In this document: one piece after another, positions 47,766 to 64,000 of the stretch
Position numbering within the stretch: position 1 is the first letter of the stretch
How the letters are laid out: every line of letters starts with the position of its first letter
Source of the DNA: Straminergon stramineum
Lineage: Eukaryota > Streptophyta > Bryopsida > Hypnales > Calliergonaceae
Assembly (NCBI GenBank): GCA_963920665.1
Contig: OY987265.1
Span: 28,525,001-28,589,000 of the forward strand
DNA length: 64,000 nucleotides
Reading direction: 5' to 3'
Position numbers and translations under genes: made by a program
The notes under the pieces: model-generated
Database searches by the model: none
Told to the model about the DNA's origin: nothing
Seen by the model: the letters and a program-made list of their open reading frames with translations, nothing else

Positions 47766-48951
47766 TTTACATATAGTAACAACACATAACCTTTCACAAT
47801 GACAAACATGCCAAACATGATTATTTTCTACAATCCATTAAGTTTAAAATTGATGTTGAAGCTAACTATAGCATTCATGTAACAATCCAATTTCTTGATA
47901 CGTTTCAAAACATTTCAAAATGCAGGTTTGACTAGAAATATTATTTTAAAAGTAGATCGAGATGGATGAAAATAGACAAATAAAAATCAAGAAATAAGGT
48001 CCTTTTCTATTGATTTTTGTCTTAACCTTTAAATGCTCTCCAAATATGGGATAAAACTTAGATGTGCTATAAAATATGTTTTTGTCAAGTTTGAAATTTG
48101 TATCAAGAACACAATGTTAGAATAGCTATTATCTTTAAAGGTTAAAAATTGAAAAAATAATTATTGATTTATTTCAAATAAATTTTGAACCATTCTCGTA
48201 TGATAATTCACTAAACTTGCAACTTCTATCTTTAGAATCAACATTTTCAACAAGTAGTTGAAATAGTAGCTTCATCAAATTTGTAAGAAGGGCAAAAGAT
48301 GTAAGGATGAAAACATCAATACTTTTATTGAATAATAATAGTCAATTCTTTCACATTTAGCAATTTGTTCTATTTTCCTTACAAAATACTTTTGACCATA
48401 TCAATCTCAATTAAGTACATCAAAATTTGAAGATAGCATGATCTAAAATGCATCAATTGATCAAATTTTGGAAAAATGCATTTTAGGCATGGAAAAATGG
48501 ACAATATTGGTTAATGACTTTATATTAAAATGGATTGGTCATATAGGGGTTAAACACTATGAAACACCATAGTGACTAATTGTACTAGTGTGGCTTACAA
48601 ATTTGCATAATTTCAAGATCAATGTTATGGACTAATTGAATCCACTTGAGTAAAGAGCAAATTACTCTTTAATAGATGGCAGGACATGTTGTTGAATTTG
48701 GTTTTTTGAATTCTTAGTTGTTCTTCTAGAAGCTTCATTCATGTAGCACTAGCTTGTGCCAATAAGTAAACACTTTTGAAGAGGCTACATCCATATAGCA
48801 CTAGCTCACTTTTAGAATAATGTCTAATACCAACTTCCTCACATGCCTTAGCTTCAATCAATGCAAAGCCTCCTCCCCTTCATTGTAAAAGCAATTGTTT
48901 CCAACCAACTACATATTGCTTATTCGCAAAATCTTTATTAGAAATGCCAAA
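47766..48951. other. AT-rich intergenic region
   Basis: No gene or defined element is recognised in this stretch. Confidence 0.45.
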
Positions 48952-49232
48952 TTAACCATTAAATGTTGACAAGAACGTTTTGTGTCCGATGGATGACTTT
49001 ACTATTGACAAAAATAGAATGCACGTATTGATCCAATAATTGGAAAATTTTGGTGACTACCTTGGTTGTGGGGTTTGCAACCTTTGATCCTTAAAGGATA
49101 CAAACCCCATGACCAATGTAGTCACCAAAACTGCTCCGATTATTGAACCAATAGGTGCGTTCTCTTTTCCTACAATCAACAGTGAAGTCATCCATCAGAC
49201 TCAAAATGTCTATGTTGACGTTTAAAGGTTAA
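48952..49232. mobile_element. Foldback MITE, family F (near-continuous hairpin)
   Basis: Two arms of about 130 nt (48952-49085 and 49095-49232) are inverted copies, with an almost loopless centre at GATCCTTAAAGGATAC. The termini are TTAACC-like. Matching blocks include GGTGACTAC with GTAGTCACC and GTGGGGTTTG with CAAACCCCAT. A partial relative lies at about 57420-57500. Confidence 0.85.
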
Positions 49233-49340
49233 GACCCAAAATACTATATTGCCAAGATTCCCATCCCATTTCGAGTGATATTTCATCCAATCCACTACCA
49301 TGATGAGTGAGTCATGTAATCTCCGCCCATCAGGAAAAAG

Positions 49341-49574
49341 CCCCCTATTGCATTAGTATTGTTGTAGTATTGTTGCAATGGTTGACTAGTCCAATATGAA
49401 AATTGTATTGTCATGATACCGCAAATAATATTGCAATAATACATTTTAGTACATTTTCAATAGGTATACTGAAAATGTACTATTGCAGTTCTATTGCAAT
49501 ATTGCAACAGTCCAATTGTCCAATTTCAATATTGGACTGTTCAACAATTGCAACAATACTGATGCAATGGGGGG
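49341..49574. mobile_element. Foldback MITE upstream of LCB2
   Basis: The 234-bp element begins CCCCCTATTGCATTAGTATT and ends with the inverse, AATACTGATGCAATGGGGGG. Inner inverted blocks (GACTAGTCCAATAT with ATATTGGACTGTTC) extend the stem. It lies about 1.05 kb upstream of the LCB2 start codon and could contribute promoter sequence. Confidence 0.82.
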
Positions 49575-50629
49575 TTAGTTTCCTGATGTCAACTAAGCTT
49601 ACAAAACAATATCATTCGTCGCCACTCCCGGCCCCTAACTGGCACCACGACGACGAACTGGTCAATTTCGTAGAAAGCTTTCCCCGGTACGGCACCTCGT
49701 CATCTCCAGTAAGTACAAGAACGGAAACCCTAAAAACAGTCGAGCTGGCAGACCAGTTGGCGGCTGAGCTGGCGAACGGACCCCTTAGTCGTCCCGCTCT
49801 CTCCTTTTGCAGAGAGGGCAGCAGCACGCCGCGTGAAGGTCGCGAACGGCGATTGCAGCGCACATTCTCAGCCGTCGTCGTCGTCGTCTCCCCCCCAATC
49901 CCCCCTTGCGAATAAAACTTTCGCCGTTCCTTCTGCTTCTCTTTCCTTCATTCCTCATTACTCTCCGAAGCCCCGGCCTCCAGCAATCCGTTGATTCGGG
50001 ATCCTGGCCCTCCTCTTCTTTTACCAAGCTTAAGCTCATCACTGCCCTGCCGTCGAGATTTGGTTCCCGTCGCAACTGCACTTCAGTTACGAAGCGAAGA
50101 GCAAGCCGAGAACGCACCGCAGACGCGAACAAATTTGGGGGTCACTACTGTTGTTTTCTTCGTGGGTGCCGGACAGAACCCACAGAAGAGACGGACCCCA
50201 CTCGTTTGCAGTTGCTGTTTGTTCACCACCTTATTTCCTTTATTTTTATTATCACTTTCTGTAGTGGTGAGGCTTGGGAGGGGGTTCTTTCCTTGAGAAC
50301 TTCTTTTCAAACTTAGACGACTTGGACGAGTGAGTCGTCGTGTGTCGCTCGCTTGTGCGACTTTGGGAAGGAGAGGGAAAGGAGAAGGCAACGTCGAGGG
50401 AGACGGGGGCTGACGGCGGAGGGTGTTGGCTTGGCTTGGGGGAGGTCGGTGGCAACTGTGATGGAGGATCGAAGGATCGGGAGTAGATTGCGGAAGTGAC
50501 GACGACAGGGTTGTGGTTGTAGACGACGGAGAGCGTGAGCGTGAGAGAAAGAGAGAGCAACAGTGAAAAAGGAGGCGGAGGATAGGCAACAAGTAACGGG
50601 GATAGACTTAGAGGAAAGCAAAGAAGGAG
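49575..50629 (+). promoter_or_regulatory. Promoter and long leader region of LCB2
   Basis: This is a GC-richer interval with pyrimidine-rich patches (49900-49955), a GTC triplet run (about 49873-49888) and a purine-rich stretch just before the start codon (50525-50580). These are features of plant core promoters and leaders. No TATA box can be fixed. Frames at 49403-49915 and 49906-50316 (+), and the Ser/Pro-rich antisense frame at 50083-50592, look like composition artefacts, though short upstream ORFs could matter for translation. Confidence 0.55.
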
Positions 50630-54551
<3,922 letters not shown>

Positions 54552-56229
54552 ATGGCACAAAACTTGCAAATCTCGGCAGTGGAATTCCTGTCCAAGTCTT
54601 CTACTGCTGGGCTTGTTCAATTAATTTTTTGAAGTCACTGGAGCTGCTGACACTGGAGAGCTTGAGACGCCCTATAGGATTTGAAGTGAAACGTCTCAGG
54701 TTTTGTTGTAGTACGGCGGGTTTTGCGGCGGGTGCAGTTTCTCTCGACAATGAGCAAAGGCATAGGAGTCCATTCTTTTATCGCGTAGACTTCCTTGGAT
54801 TGTCTCACTTTCTCTCTCCAGCTGTATTGGATGTTTTCGCATGTCCTCGCACGAACTGGCCCTTCTGGTCTCCATTTGTAAATTTTAGTGCAACATTGCA
54901 TAACGCACAGTTATTTATATGCCTTTCACGTGTGAGGTCTCCAATTGACTCAAGTGCCATATATGTAGAATCAGGAATATATATTTTTTCAATTGTTTTG
55001 GGATCAGTTTCTTAGATTGTACCTGAGGCTTGTTTTCTTACTCATGACCCAATGCCATGGCCACACAAGCCTTGCCTCCGAAGGTAATATTTGATTTTCA
55101 TAAACTGATAGACTGAAACACTTATGTCGTGTATGTTTTTGTTCGTCTAACTTCATCGTACGATATTCTAATTAGGAATTGTTGGGTTCATTGGTGAATC
55201 GCGTTCGAGAAACTGACTGACAGTTTGAAGAACTCAAGATTTTCTGTAAGAGTTCAAGCTACTTCAGAAAACAAAGCAGATCTCATTTTGAATATTCTGT
55301 TCATGTTTTTCTTAACCCCTAAATGACGTGTTGGACGTTTTTTGTCTGATGACCGTCAAAGAATTCTCCTTTGTAGGACAGAATTGCAACTATTCATCCT
55401 CGGAATTAGGGGTGGAAAGGGGAGATCTTCTACAGTAGTTTGACTCCCAGTGAGCAGTTTTGTTTTTTTGAAAGTAGATGATGTCACATGGTTCGAAATT
55501 GCTTGATTTCCACTGTCACCAGCTTGGTGTTCAAGGGTTAATGTAAGGTAGATTTACGAAACCGAGAGCCACCTTGTAATGATATAGTAGGGTATCCTAT
55601 AGGGGTGGTGTATTGTTGATTGAAAAAGATTTCTTTCTTCCCATAGAGTGTAGTGTGGTTGTAGGTTATACACATGACTAGGACAAACTCCGAATCTAGC
55701 TGTTTTAGATGAAGCTATGAAACATCAATGGGTTCAAATGAAAAATCTACATTGATAATGAATAAATATTCATTCTTGAGAAAAAAATTCTTTCTTTTTT
55801 GCAATCTTCCTCATCCTGAATTTTACAGACATTGCGTTCAATTTCTCAACAAATTCCCCGTATCTACAAGCTAACATATTTAATTTATCTCTACCTTCTA
55901 TAATCTATGATGCAACTTTCCTACCTTCAACATCACATCATTAATCCTCTTAAGATATTGTAGCCAAAATTTGCTTACATTTTATGTACTTATGAATTTA
56001 GTGCATGAAGACGAGGATCATGTTTTCTACAATATGTAGGCATGGACTCTGAGAAGATTCTAAAATTTAGGGAATTGTCTTTAGTCAAATTCAAGATTTT
56101 GTGGTTGCCATAATACATATTCTAGTGGCACATTATATATATTCTAGAATATACAAGCTTGCCTGTTGCATTTTAGGCTCTTACATGGTATATATCCTAA
56201 GTGGAAAAATAATTAAACTAAAAATAAAT
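54552..56229. other. LCB2 3' region and intergenic DNA
   Basis: It presumably holds the LCB2 3' UTR. A long + frame at 54473-55015 overlaps the last exon in another frame and is not a gene. About 55314-55500 is a half-copy of foldback family C, starting TTAACCCCTAAATG. No other gene is seen. Confidence 0.5.
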
Positions 56230-56880
56230 TCAAAGTAATTTAATTATTAATTATTATATTTATATAATTTATTTTTCATTTTTTCATTTCATTTCTATTT
56301 TATCTCTATATTTTCTAAAAAGAACACATCTTTAATAATTACTTTGTATATCAAGTTGGTTTAAAAGGAACATGCTTCCAATGAATTTTTATATTTCAAT
56401 TCTTTTGCAAGTCATTTTTTCTTTTTCTTTCTATAAAGATCTTTTTATGCTAGTTAACAAATTATTTTTCTCTTGATATTAAAAAAAAGTATAGAGTATA
56501 AACTAACATGTAATATTATTATATATTCATTCAATCTTTTATAAATCAATCTTCTTACAAATATTATAAGAAGTTGTATATTAAAATAATTTATTATTTT
56601 TAGAATAATTACTAATGTAGATATACCTTACAAAAATATATTGCATAAAAATTTATAGAAAAATAAATATGTAATTAATATATAAGGATCTTAATAGAAA
56701 TATAAAGAAAAAAATGACTTGGAAAATGATTGAAAATATAAAAAATTCATTGGAAGCATGTTTCTTTTAAATTAGCTTGATATACAAAGTAATAATAAAA
56801 AATGTGCTTATTTTAGATAAAATAGAAATAAAATGATGAGATTAAAATTAAATAATAGAAATAAAAACATCATATTTTAT
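56230..56880. mobile_element. AT-rich foldback repeat (about 0.65 kb)
   Basis: The left arm (about 56260-56450) and right arm (about 56680-56860) are inverted copies. Shared blocks include TTACTTTGTATATCAAG and ACATGCTTCCAATGAA on the left, with their inverses at about 56740-56795. It is very AT-rich with no ORF. The ends are approximate. Confidence 0.7.
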
Positions 56881-57535
56881 AAAATTTCTTTTATTTTGAA
56901 TTTTATCTTTTATTTAATTCTTTTCAAACACTATAAGAAAACCTTGTTGCTTTCAACAAAATCTACATGACATTTTAGAAATCAAAATCATCATTTAGGT
57001 TTTCTTGAAAGCGACAATCGTCATGTAGGTTTTCTTTTAGTGAAATTTATGTTAAACAAAGTAAAGTTTAGTTTAGGATTACTTGCCTAAAACTAGTCAC
57101 CACCTTGAAGCAATTACTTTTTTCAAATAGAATGTACATCAAGCAAGAGCCTAAAATACAATAGGTAAACATGTATATGCCAAAATACATGTAATCATGT
57201 AATGCACTATAGCAAGCACAAAATTTGAAGTATACCTTGAGACAATTTTCCAACAAATTTAGAACATTTTGGGAGTATGTATTCAAATTAATATTAGAAT
57301 CCTAATTCCCGAATATGCTCACCTTCATTCACTAAATTCACAAATACAAAAAATTGTAGGCCAAGAAAATTGCAAACAATTGTTATAACTTTGTAGTTTG
57401 TAAGGACAATGAAGCCAAAAAGTGGTTGATGGATGGCTTTCTAGATGACTATAAAAATTAAGAATGCACCTATTGGTCCATGAATTGGATCTTTTTTGAC
57501 AAAAAAAACTTAGCAATAGGTCTCACCTTTTCAGG
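56881..57535. other. Intergenic DNA with fragment of foldback family F
   Basis: About 57420-57500 resembles one arm of the element at 48952-49232 (GATGGATGGCTTTCTAGATGAC and AATGCACCTATTGGTCC). Nothing else is recognised. Confidence 0.45.
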
Positions 57536-60500
57536 GTTAACCCCTAAAGTCCCAATGTCTTTTTTCTATAAAAAAACACTCAAAACTACCATTTCTATTG
57601 CAATTGGTGTAACACATTTTTTTTTCATATTCAAATATGGAATCTTGTACTATTGTAAGAATATATGGAAGAAATTCTAGAAACTTTGATTGCATAGATT
57701 GCAAGATATTTGCATTTAAATTGAAGAATACAAATTTTTATGCACCTTGCTCTACTAGATTTGTAGTGGTTTCAAAATTGAAGAAAAACTAAATTGTTAA
57801 TAGTTCTAACTAAAGATGGAATAGAACACACTAATTTCAATGGTGAGATTTTTCTAGCAAGAGATTTTAACCTTGTGAAACTTTTCTTTTTGAAAATCGT
57901 GAAAATTGGCTTCATAAATCAATGCTACAAGTTATTTTTTCAAGGAGATGCTTTGATTGCCCGAAAAAAAAGATTGTCTATAACTTTCTATCTTTCTCGT
58001 AACAAATCTATATGGAATGATTCAAAGCTTCCCATAGAGATAATAATAAATTCTATTCAAAATGAATTTCAATTTTTTTCACTTAAAGTTTTTGTGAGAA
58101 TTTTTTTTTCTTGTTGAACTAAATTTGGACTTATTGTGCCTTAACTTTTGATCTCGGGTGTTGATTGAAAACATAAATTATATTCCCCTGTAGTTACTTC
58201 AATTTTTCAATTTTTGTCTATTTTAGCCTTACCAGTGAAAACAGGGTGTAGATTTAGTCTAATTTCCCTTGGAGGATGATAAATAGACTAATATGTCATG
58301 TGGAAAGCTAATAGGCACATAGAAAGATATAAACGGGTCTAATAGGCTAAGATTTGAAGTAGTCTAATAGCTTGATGCATATTTTCCAGTGAAAAGATGC
58401 AATCCTTCACTTTGTCTCTTTGAAGACTATATGTCTAAATGTCGAGTAGTTCATTTTTCACTCTTACGTTGCATGTAGAGTCAAATGCTCAAGTTTTCCA
58501 CTTGCTCAAACAATTTGTCGTCACTACTATTGATATAAAATATATATTTCTTTCAAATTGATTGTGTGTCAATTTCTCTGTAGGATTCTTTCTCACGGGT
58601 TGTGAGTTTGGTATAGTAAGTTGAATTGTCTGTGTAAGCACGGGAAGTTATCCCAGTTGTGCATATTAAGTCGAATTAAGCTTTGGTTGTGTGTATCTGT
58701 TTGTACAAGTTCAGTCAAGTTGCTTGTATGGTTGTGTGGGAAATTACAAATTGGTCAATTCATTCCAGAGTGTTAGCTTGTTTAATTGATTGAGCATTAA
58801 GCAAATAACGGTGAGCTAATTGATTCTCGAATAATTTAAGTGAGTTTAATTGCAAGTTGTGCATTCAGTCGAATTGCTAATTTTCTGCATGATTGTTGAT
58901 GTAACTAATTAATTGATTCAGAATTTGTATTTTTAATTGAGCGAGTAGTCACTGTGAACTGTGGAAACCAGTAGAAGTTTGGGAATCAACTGGTCTAGTA
59001 ATTCGAGTACCAAATTGAGCGAGTTGATTACTAGATTACCGGGAGGGTCTCCTTGGTCAGATCTAATTATAAACTTGATTGTCAAATTGATAAATAGCTA
59101 AATTAAAACTATAGATTATATGTAAGGAATTACAAATCTAATTGCTTGATAGAATTGGTCAATTTTATAATTATGTTATGGACTAATTGTGTTGAAAAGT
59201 TATGTGTATATGGTGTGTGTGGAAATCAAATATTTGATGTTGTCTAATTGCAGCAAATTTAGTGATCAATTAACCAATGAATTGCGTATGTCTCAGATGT
59301 GGGTAATGTCTAGATGTCAATTTGCTTCTGTAAATTGTGTAAGCAAGAATGACTAGCTGATTAGCTTAATATAAGTAGAAAATTGTGTTGGTCAAATTAA
59401 CTAGATAATGTGTGGTCTCGAATGAAGCTGTATGTTCAGTGGAATGAATAGACTGGAATTTAGAAGTGGTTATAACTTGGATTGATTTCTCCGTATCAAA
59501 TTGTCTTGAGAGATGAAGTAGTGAAGTTTAATAGTCTCATGGTGTAGAGTTAAAATAAATTACCTTGAGCAATTCAATATGGAAATCAATTCTAATAATG
59601 GAAGAATTCCTTGCAAGATCAAATTGACAGTGAGTCATTGATCTCATCCTAGTAGGTCGAAGTTGATAAGTCGACTTAGTAGCTAGAAGTCGTAGAGCTA
59701 ATTGACTGAGTTACAATATTGGTATCCTTAGTCGTGATAAGTGGATAAGCAAGTAGCCAGTATTGAAAGACAAATTGATCACAGCCATAAGTCCTAGAGT
59801 GCACAGTCATAGGTGCTTGGACTAGTAGTTGTGTGGTAAATTGTCTATGGTCTTGACAAATTGATTCAAGTAAAATTTGGATAAAACGAAAGACAAATCA
59901 ATTGGAAAAGCTAAAGCTATGGGGCCGACGTGAAGAATAAATCGGCTAAAAGAGGAATGAAATTCTAAACTTTTCATGCTTTGCATACTGAGCAAATGGA
60001 TAGAAAATACAGATTTGATATTTGCATAATTAAGTTAGCAATTAGGCTAGTAATATAGTATGGATTAGACGAGGGAAAATAAAGAGGAATTAAAGTAATT
60101 TCCCTAAAAGTTTATGGTATTTCAAATATATACCTTGGTGCATTTGATTACGTTGATAGTGCATGCATTGTCAAGACAAATTGATCAAACCTGAGGAATT
60201 GACAAGAGGATTTGACACGAGCCAAAAGCATACTATATAGGACTGGGACTGCATACATGGAGTCTATTATAAATAGCATTTGGGGTGGACTGAGACTATT
60301 TGACTAAGAGTGTGGGTTTCTTTGTTAAAACTCTAGAACAAAACGTAAAACCAAATAGATAAATATTCAAAATACGAAAACGAGTGACCTTAGTCACACA
60401 AACGTTAGACTTATTGACCTTTCCTTAGGAATTACCCCCCTATACTATATTTTCCTGGGTTTTGTCGAGTAGGCAAAATCTACATTACATCCCCCAAAGC

Positions 60501-60634
60501 TAATGTGTTTTTCTATCTCTACAAAATATTTCAAAAAATTACAACGAATATTGAGACTCTAATTTTGTAATTTAAGAAGAGCTTGCTTGAAATCCATTTT
60601 GTCCCTTAAGGGAACAATGGGACTTTAGGGTTAA
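57536..60634. mobile_element. Family B TIR repeat split by an insertion
   Basis: It starts GTTAACCCCTAAAGTCCCA (57536) and ends GGGACTTTAGGGTTAA (about 60634), the same termini as 25668-26403. The left about 660 bp and the right about 50 bp match that copy. In between, at the position equivalent to about 26345, lies about 2.4 kb of unrelated DNA. Confidence 0.75.
58195..60585. mobile_element. Unclassified insertion within family B repeat
   Basis: About 2.4 kb of foreign sequence, inferred from the interrupted family B element. No frame reaches 60 codons on either strand. Frequent AATTGATT/TCAATTGA-like words give it a distinctive composition. I could not find convincing LTRs, TIRs or a target duplication, so its class is unknown. 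Boundaries are approximate. Confidence 0.55.
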
Positions 60635-62019
60635 ACAAAGTATCGAGTGGGACATCACAGGGCATTGGCTAATGGCTATACCTCAAAGGCGGATACCATT
60701 TCATCAATCCATCTAATCATCCTGTGCTTTTTTTAACCTACATTTGGAAGTTTTTGCCATCTCATATATTCCTATTAGAATAAATGTATTTGGTGATTTG
60801 TTGCCAAAAACTAACATTGTCGAAAGACCATTGATGAGGCTTTATGAAATTTGAGGGTTTCTTGTAGTAGTCTTTTTCCAACTCCATTCAAACTTGGATC
60901 TAGAATTCATCAAATCTTTCTTATTATACAAATTACATAACTCAAATGGATCAAAAGAGTTCATAATAGCAAAAATAGGCTTTCTAATCTTGTAGTTGAT
61001 CTCCATATCAATGATATGCAAAAATCCAAAAAATTTATGTTGATTCCACTAGCATCTAGACTAGCTTGCAAAACTCCATTCTTCTTACAATCAACAACTA
61101 AAGCTATTTTAAATAAAGCTCATTGATTGAAGTAATGAATTGGAGGATTTGGAGCAAATTTTTGCTAAGAAGCAATGCAATTGTTTTCAAGGAATAATTG
61201 GCGAGATATTGCTACCAAATCTTGGGATGGTATCATTCTATTTTGGATGAATGTACAATCATTTGGATGAATAAATGAAATTTCATCCATATATTACAAG
61301 TTTCATCCATTTCCATGAAAGTAAATAGCTTCAACATTGTAGTGAAGATTATTTTTTGCATTGCCAAAAATAAATGACCCCCCCTTGCTAATTGGTTGAT
61401 TATTCCCAAGATTGTTAAATAAAGGTCATTGCAAGAAAGACCGTCCGGTTTTTGTAGCGTTTTATACAGTACTCGTGATTGTTTTGGAAGTACTATATAA
61501 TTAGAAAAATAATTTTTAAAAAATATGAAAAATATGTTTAATGTATACACCTTTAAGAAGAAGGTACCTTAGGAAGGAAAAACATAGAAAAATTCTCTAA
61601 GTAGTAGAACTAGAAAAGTGCAAAATCTCATGAAAATAGGTACTTTCACATTTTAATTTGTAAAAATAAGGAAAAACGAATTTCAAAGAAACTAAAATGG
61701 CCATTTGGGAAGACTTTATGGTAAAGATATTTCACCTAGAGAATGATCTTGAAACCAATTTCAATGTTCAGAACTATGCATGCAAGGGAGCCCTGTTTGC
61801 ATGAACATAGAGGACATAAAATAATGTTTTTTTAAGTGATCTTTGTTAGACACATGCTTGACTAGTGTGGGAATAGACCCCAGAAATTTCATCTCTATAT
61901 CATTAATTTTGAGTACTCCCTAGTACTAAGAACACCTAAACCTCAAAGTGTGACAAATTAGCAAAACTAAAATTTAATTATAAATTGATTTTTGAAAATT
62001 TCTGAAAAATGAGGGTTCT
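60635..62019. other. AT-rich intergenic region
   Basis: No gene is recognised. The minus frame at 61233-61550 is Phe/Lys/Asn-rich and looks like chance. Confidence 0.45.
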
Positions 62020-62160
62020 AATTAGTATCAAGTTATCCATCTCCAATAAAAATTTCAAGTCAATTGGGTTCAAACTTCAAAAGTTATAGCACAAAACAAC
62101 TCTATCATTCCAAGTGTGATGCAAAATAGTACTAGTCTTTCTTGCAAGTTGCAATCACCC
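62020..62160. mobile_element. Family D element, one end only
   Basis: The right end CTTTCTTGCAAGTTGCAATCACCC matches the inverted family D terminus, with a short insertion in the GCAATCACCC part. Preceding sequence (ATTTCAAGTCAATTGGG, then AAAAGTTATAGC) parallels the end of 34667-35413. The other terminus was not found. Confidence 0.5.
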
Positions 62161-64000
62161 ATGAATGTTTGAGATATTTTTTGAGTTTTACCAAATATTC
62201 TCCTATGATTCCCATATTAAACTTTTTTTTTCAAGTACGAGGTCCAGTTATTTTTTCTATTTTTTAATTCGAAAAGCAAATATTATAGATTTTTTCACCA
62301 ATTTTTTTGCGAATGCTTTCAAATTACAACAGTTTTTTTTCTCAATTCCACCGGCTAACTTCCAACTAGCCGCAGGCTTTTCCCGAATAAAATTGCCCAA
62401 TACTCGAATGACTTCGACAAGATTCCAAGTTATTCCACTGTTCAGATGGGCAAGTAACTTAACCAGAAGGGCGAGTGGGCGACACTGCGACAGTGACTTC
62501 ATATCACAAGAGAATATTCCTCACGGTACTCTTCTACTTCATTATCCGTGTCCTCGTGGTGATTGACATAGGTCAAGTAACGTGGGGGATTGAATGCAAA
62601 GCTATTTTGTGCTGCAGTTGTTTAATGTACCCACACTGTGAATATCATCTTCATCTGCAGATGGGGATCCTACAGCTTAGAGTATAGACTGGAAAGGTGC
62701 TCTTACACGTCTTATTATTGCCCTCTCTTAATTGCATTCGAACGAATTCTTTCTTGTGGTTGAGCAATTGATCCAGCCTCCCCTGCAGAATTCTCCTACA
62801 GTACAACCAGAATGCAGAACCCACAGATTCTCAGGTGACAGGCTCCTGAAAAGTAAAACCCGGACTGTCAGCCGTGTCAATGCAGATGGACATTTTCTGG
62901 TCTTTAATTATCGATCATTTGAAGTGACTGTTGCAGCAATACCAACATGAGGTCTCGGCTGAACATTGCCTGCAGAATTGCCTGTTGCAGCAAAATCTTC
63001 GGGTGGTTTAGGAGGCGAATCAGGTTGCGTGGGATATGAAGATCCTGGACGTTGGGGCTACCCACAATCCCACATGCGGAACAGGCAATCTTGAAGACTT
63101 GAACTTCGTTGATTTGGCGCGATTCAGGACGTCAAAAAGTGTGGCATTCATCTGAACAAAGCTAGCCTAAGGAGTCTAAGACTGGTAAGCTTATAGATTT
63201 CCGTTTCAGACCGCAAGCCCCGAAGCTGCGAAAGTAGTGAAATTCTGCAATTTAAAGAAATTGACGTCAATGTTCAGTATTGGCATACTGCCGGGCCCAT
63301 TACGAAATTTCACTCACTGAAACCTCGGGCTCTCTTCATGACAATTCCGCTGTTCACAACGGGCTCACGACATAGCCCGTTGCCTGTAACGGTTATGACC
63401 GTCGATCGAGGAAAGACAAAGACCAGTTACCATGGGGATTATGGAGCGAAACTGGCACGTAAGTCTTTGCAGTTGTTCGTCACTGCAAGTCGAACTTCTT
63501 GGCATGGTTGTACATGGAACATGTGCCCAAAAGTGTATTTTAAATCTCGGAATCCCGCCACTGGCGTACATTACTCAAGTCTTGCGTGGAATTGCGCGCG
63601 AGGAAGTTCTTACAATCTCCCAAGTTCGTTTGGGGATGGTTGGAAGTCGACCTGAATCAAAATGGTAGTTATCCTGCGCGAGAGTGAGCAGGAGGGCGAT
63701 GCTCCGGAGGCGGGTTGGCATTCATCGCAATGTGTGGCAACTGTTAACGTCCGTTGCAGTTGCCCACAGCTGTTTCTTTCAGCTCGCGAAGGAATTTTCA
63801 CAGTACTGACGGCGGGACTGCCGACTGCCCAAATGAGTCCCCGAGGAGGCTCTCAGTGTCCAGGATTTTGAATGCACCTGAAAAGAATCTGACCCAGTCC
63901 TCTGCTCCAGCTTGAAGTTGTTAACAGGTTGTATAATTAATCGTACTCTATCCTGCTTCTCTGATTAATTGATGCTCAGGTCGTTGCATTCCTCAAGACA
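62161..64000. other. Right-hand higher-GC block, no gene recognised
   Basis: From about 62330 the composition becomes gene-like, and ORFs of 60-130 codons appear on both strands. The largest are at 62165-62566 and 63338-63655 (+). None shows a domain that I recognise, and possible splice signals (for example GTAAGT at 63460) cannot be linked into a model. It may be the beginning of a gene that continues beyond the right edge, or decayed sequence. Confidence 0.4.

Noticed and set aside
49403..49915. 170-codon + frame upstream of LCB2
   Set aside because: Its first half translates the MITE at 49341-49574 and the rest is leader sequence. No family resemblance.
50083..50592. 169-codon antisense frame opposite the LCB2 leader
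   Set aside because: It is Ser/Pro/Thr-rich, ends in the leader, has no domain and overlaps other long antisense frames. It is best explained by purine/pyrimidine-biased composition.

Overview
The window is nuclear DNA from a land plant. The evidence is split genes with GT-AG introns and AT-rich intergenic DNA crowded with foldback/MITE-like repeats. It also includes a Ty3/Gypsy element primed by initiator tRNA-Met, plant-type receptor-kinase pseudogenes and an LCB2 gene. A multi-exon SAC1/SLT-type permease, a family known from green algae and seedless plants, hints at a bryophyte or other seedless lineage. The species cannot be named from this sequence.

Only two genes look intact, both on the + strand. 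The first (20159-29167, 12 exons, about 988 aa) is a DASS/SLC13-type anion permease with central TrkA_C domains, resembling algal SLT/SAC1 sulfate transport proteins. Its introns carry several MITEs. The second (50630-54551, 11 exons, 504 aa) is LCB2, the PLP-binding subunit of serine palmitoyltransferase, which starts sphingolipid synthesis. In both gene models every exon-exon phase closes.

The left 17 kb is a graveyard. An LTR retrotransposon enters from the left edge on the minus strand (gag 1-681, primer site, 5' LTR 728-1829). It abuts an LRR receptor-kinase pseudogene (1830-4025) that a TIR element also splits. A second RLK copy (about 12400-13166, +) is fused to an oppositely oriented RLK N-terminus (13464-13167, -), which marks an inversion or junction. 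A thymidylate kinase exon remnant lies near 17.0 kb. A solo LTR of the same retroelement family sits at 17547-18839 with a perfect 5-bp target duplication.

The middle (29-49 kb) holds a decayed G-type lectin receptor kinase (31795-34271), a diverged segmental duplication (29.3-30.75 kb versus 41.7-44.3 kb), a TA microsatellite and many terminal-inverted-repeat elements. The right 9 kb is AT-rich repeats, one of them split by a 2.4-kb unclassified insertion, followed by a higher-GC block with no recognised gene.

The most unusual signal is a non-autonomous TIR family (1992-2728, 34667-35413, partial at about 62020-62160). Two copies have 4-bp target duplications, and one has an allelic-like empty site in the paralogous pseudogene. 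I found no CRISPR array, no rRNA, no convincing tRNA and no dedicated multi-gene system.
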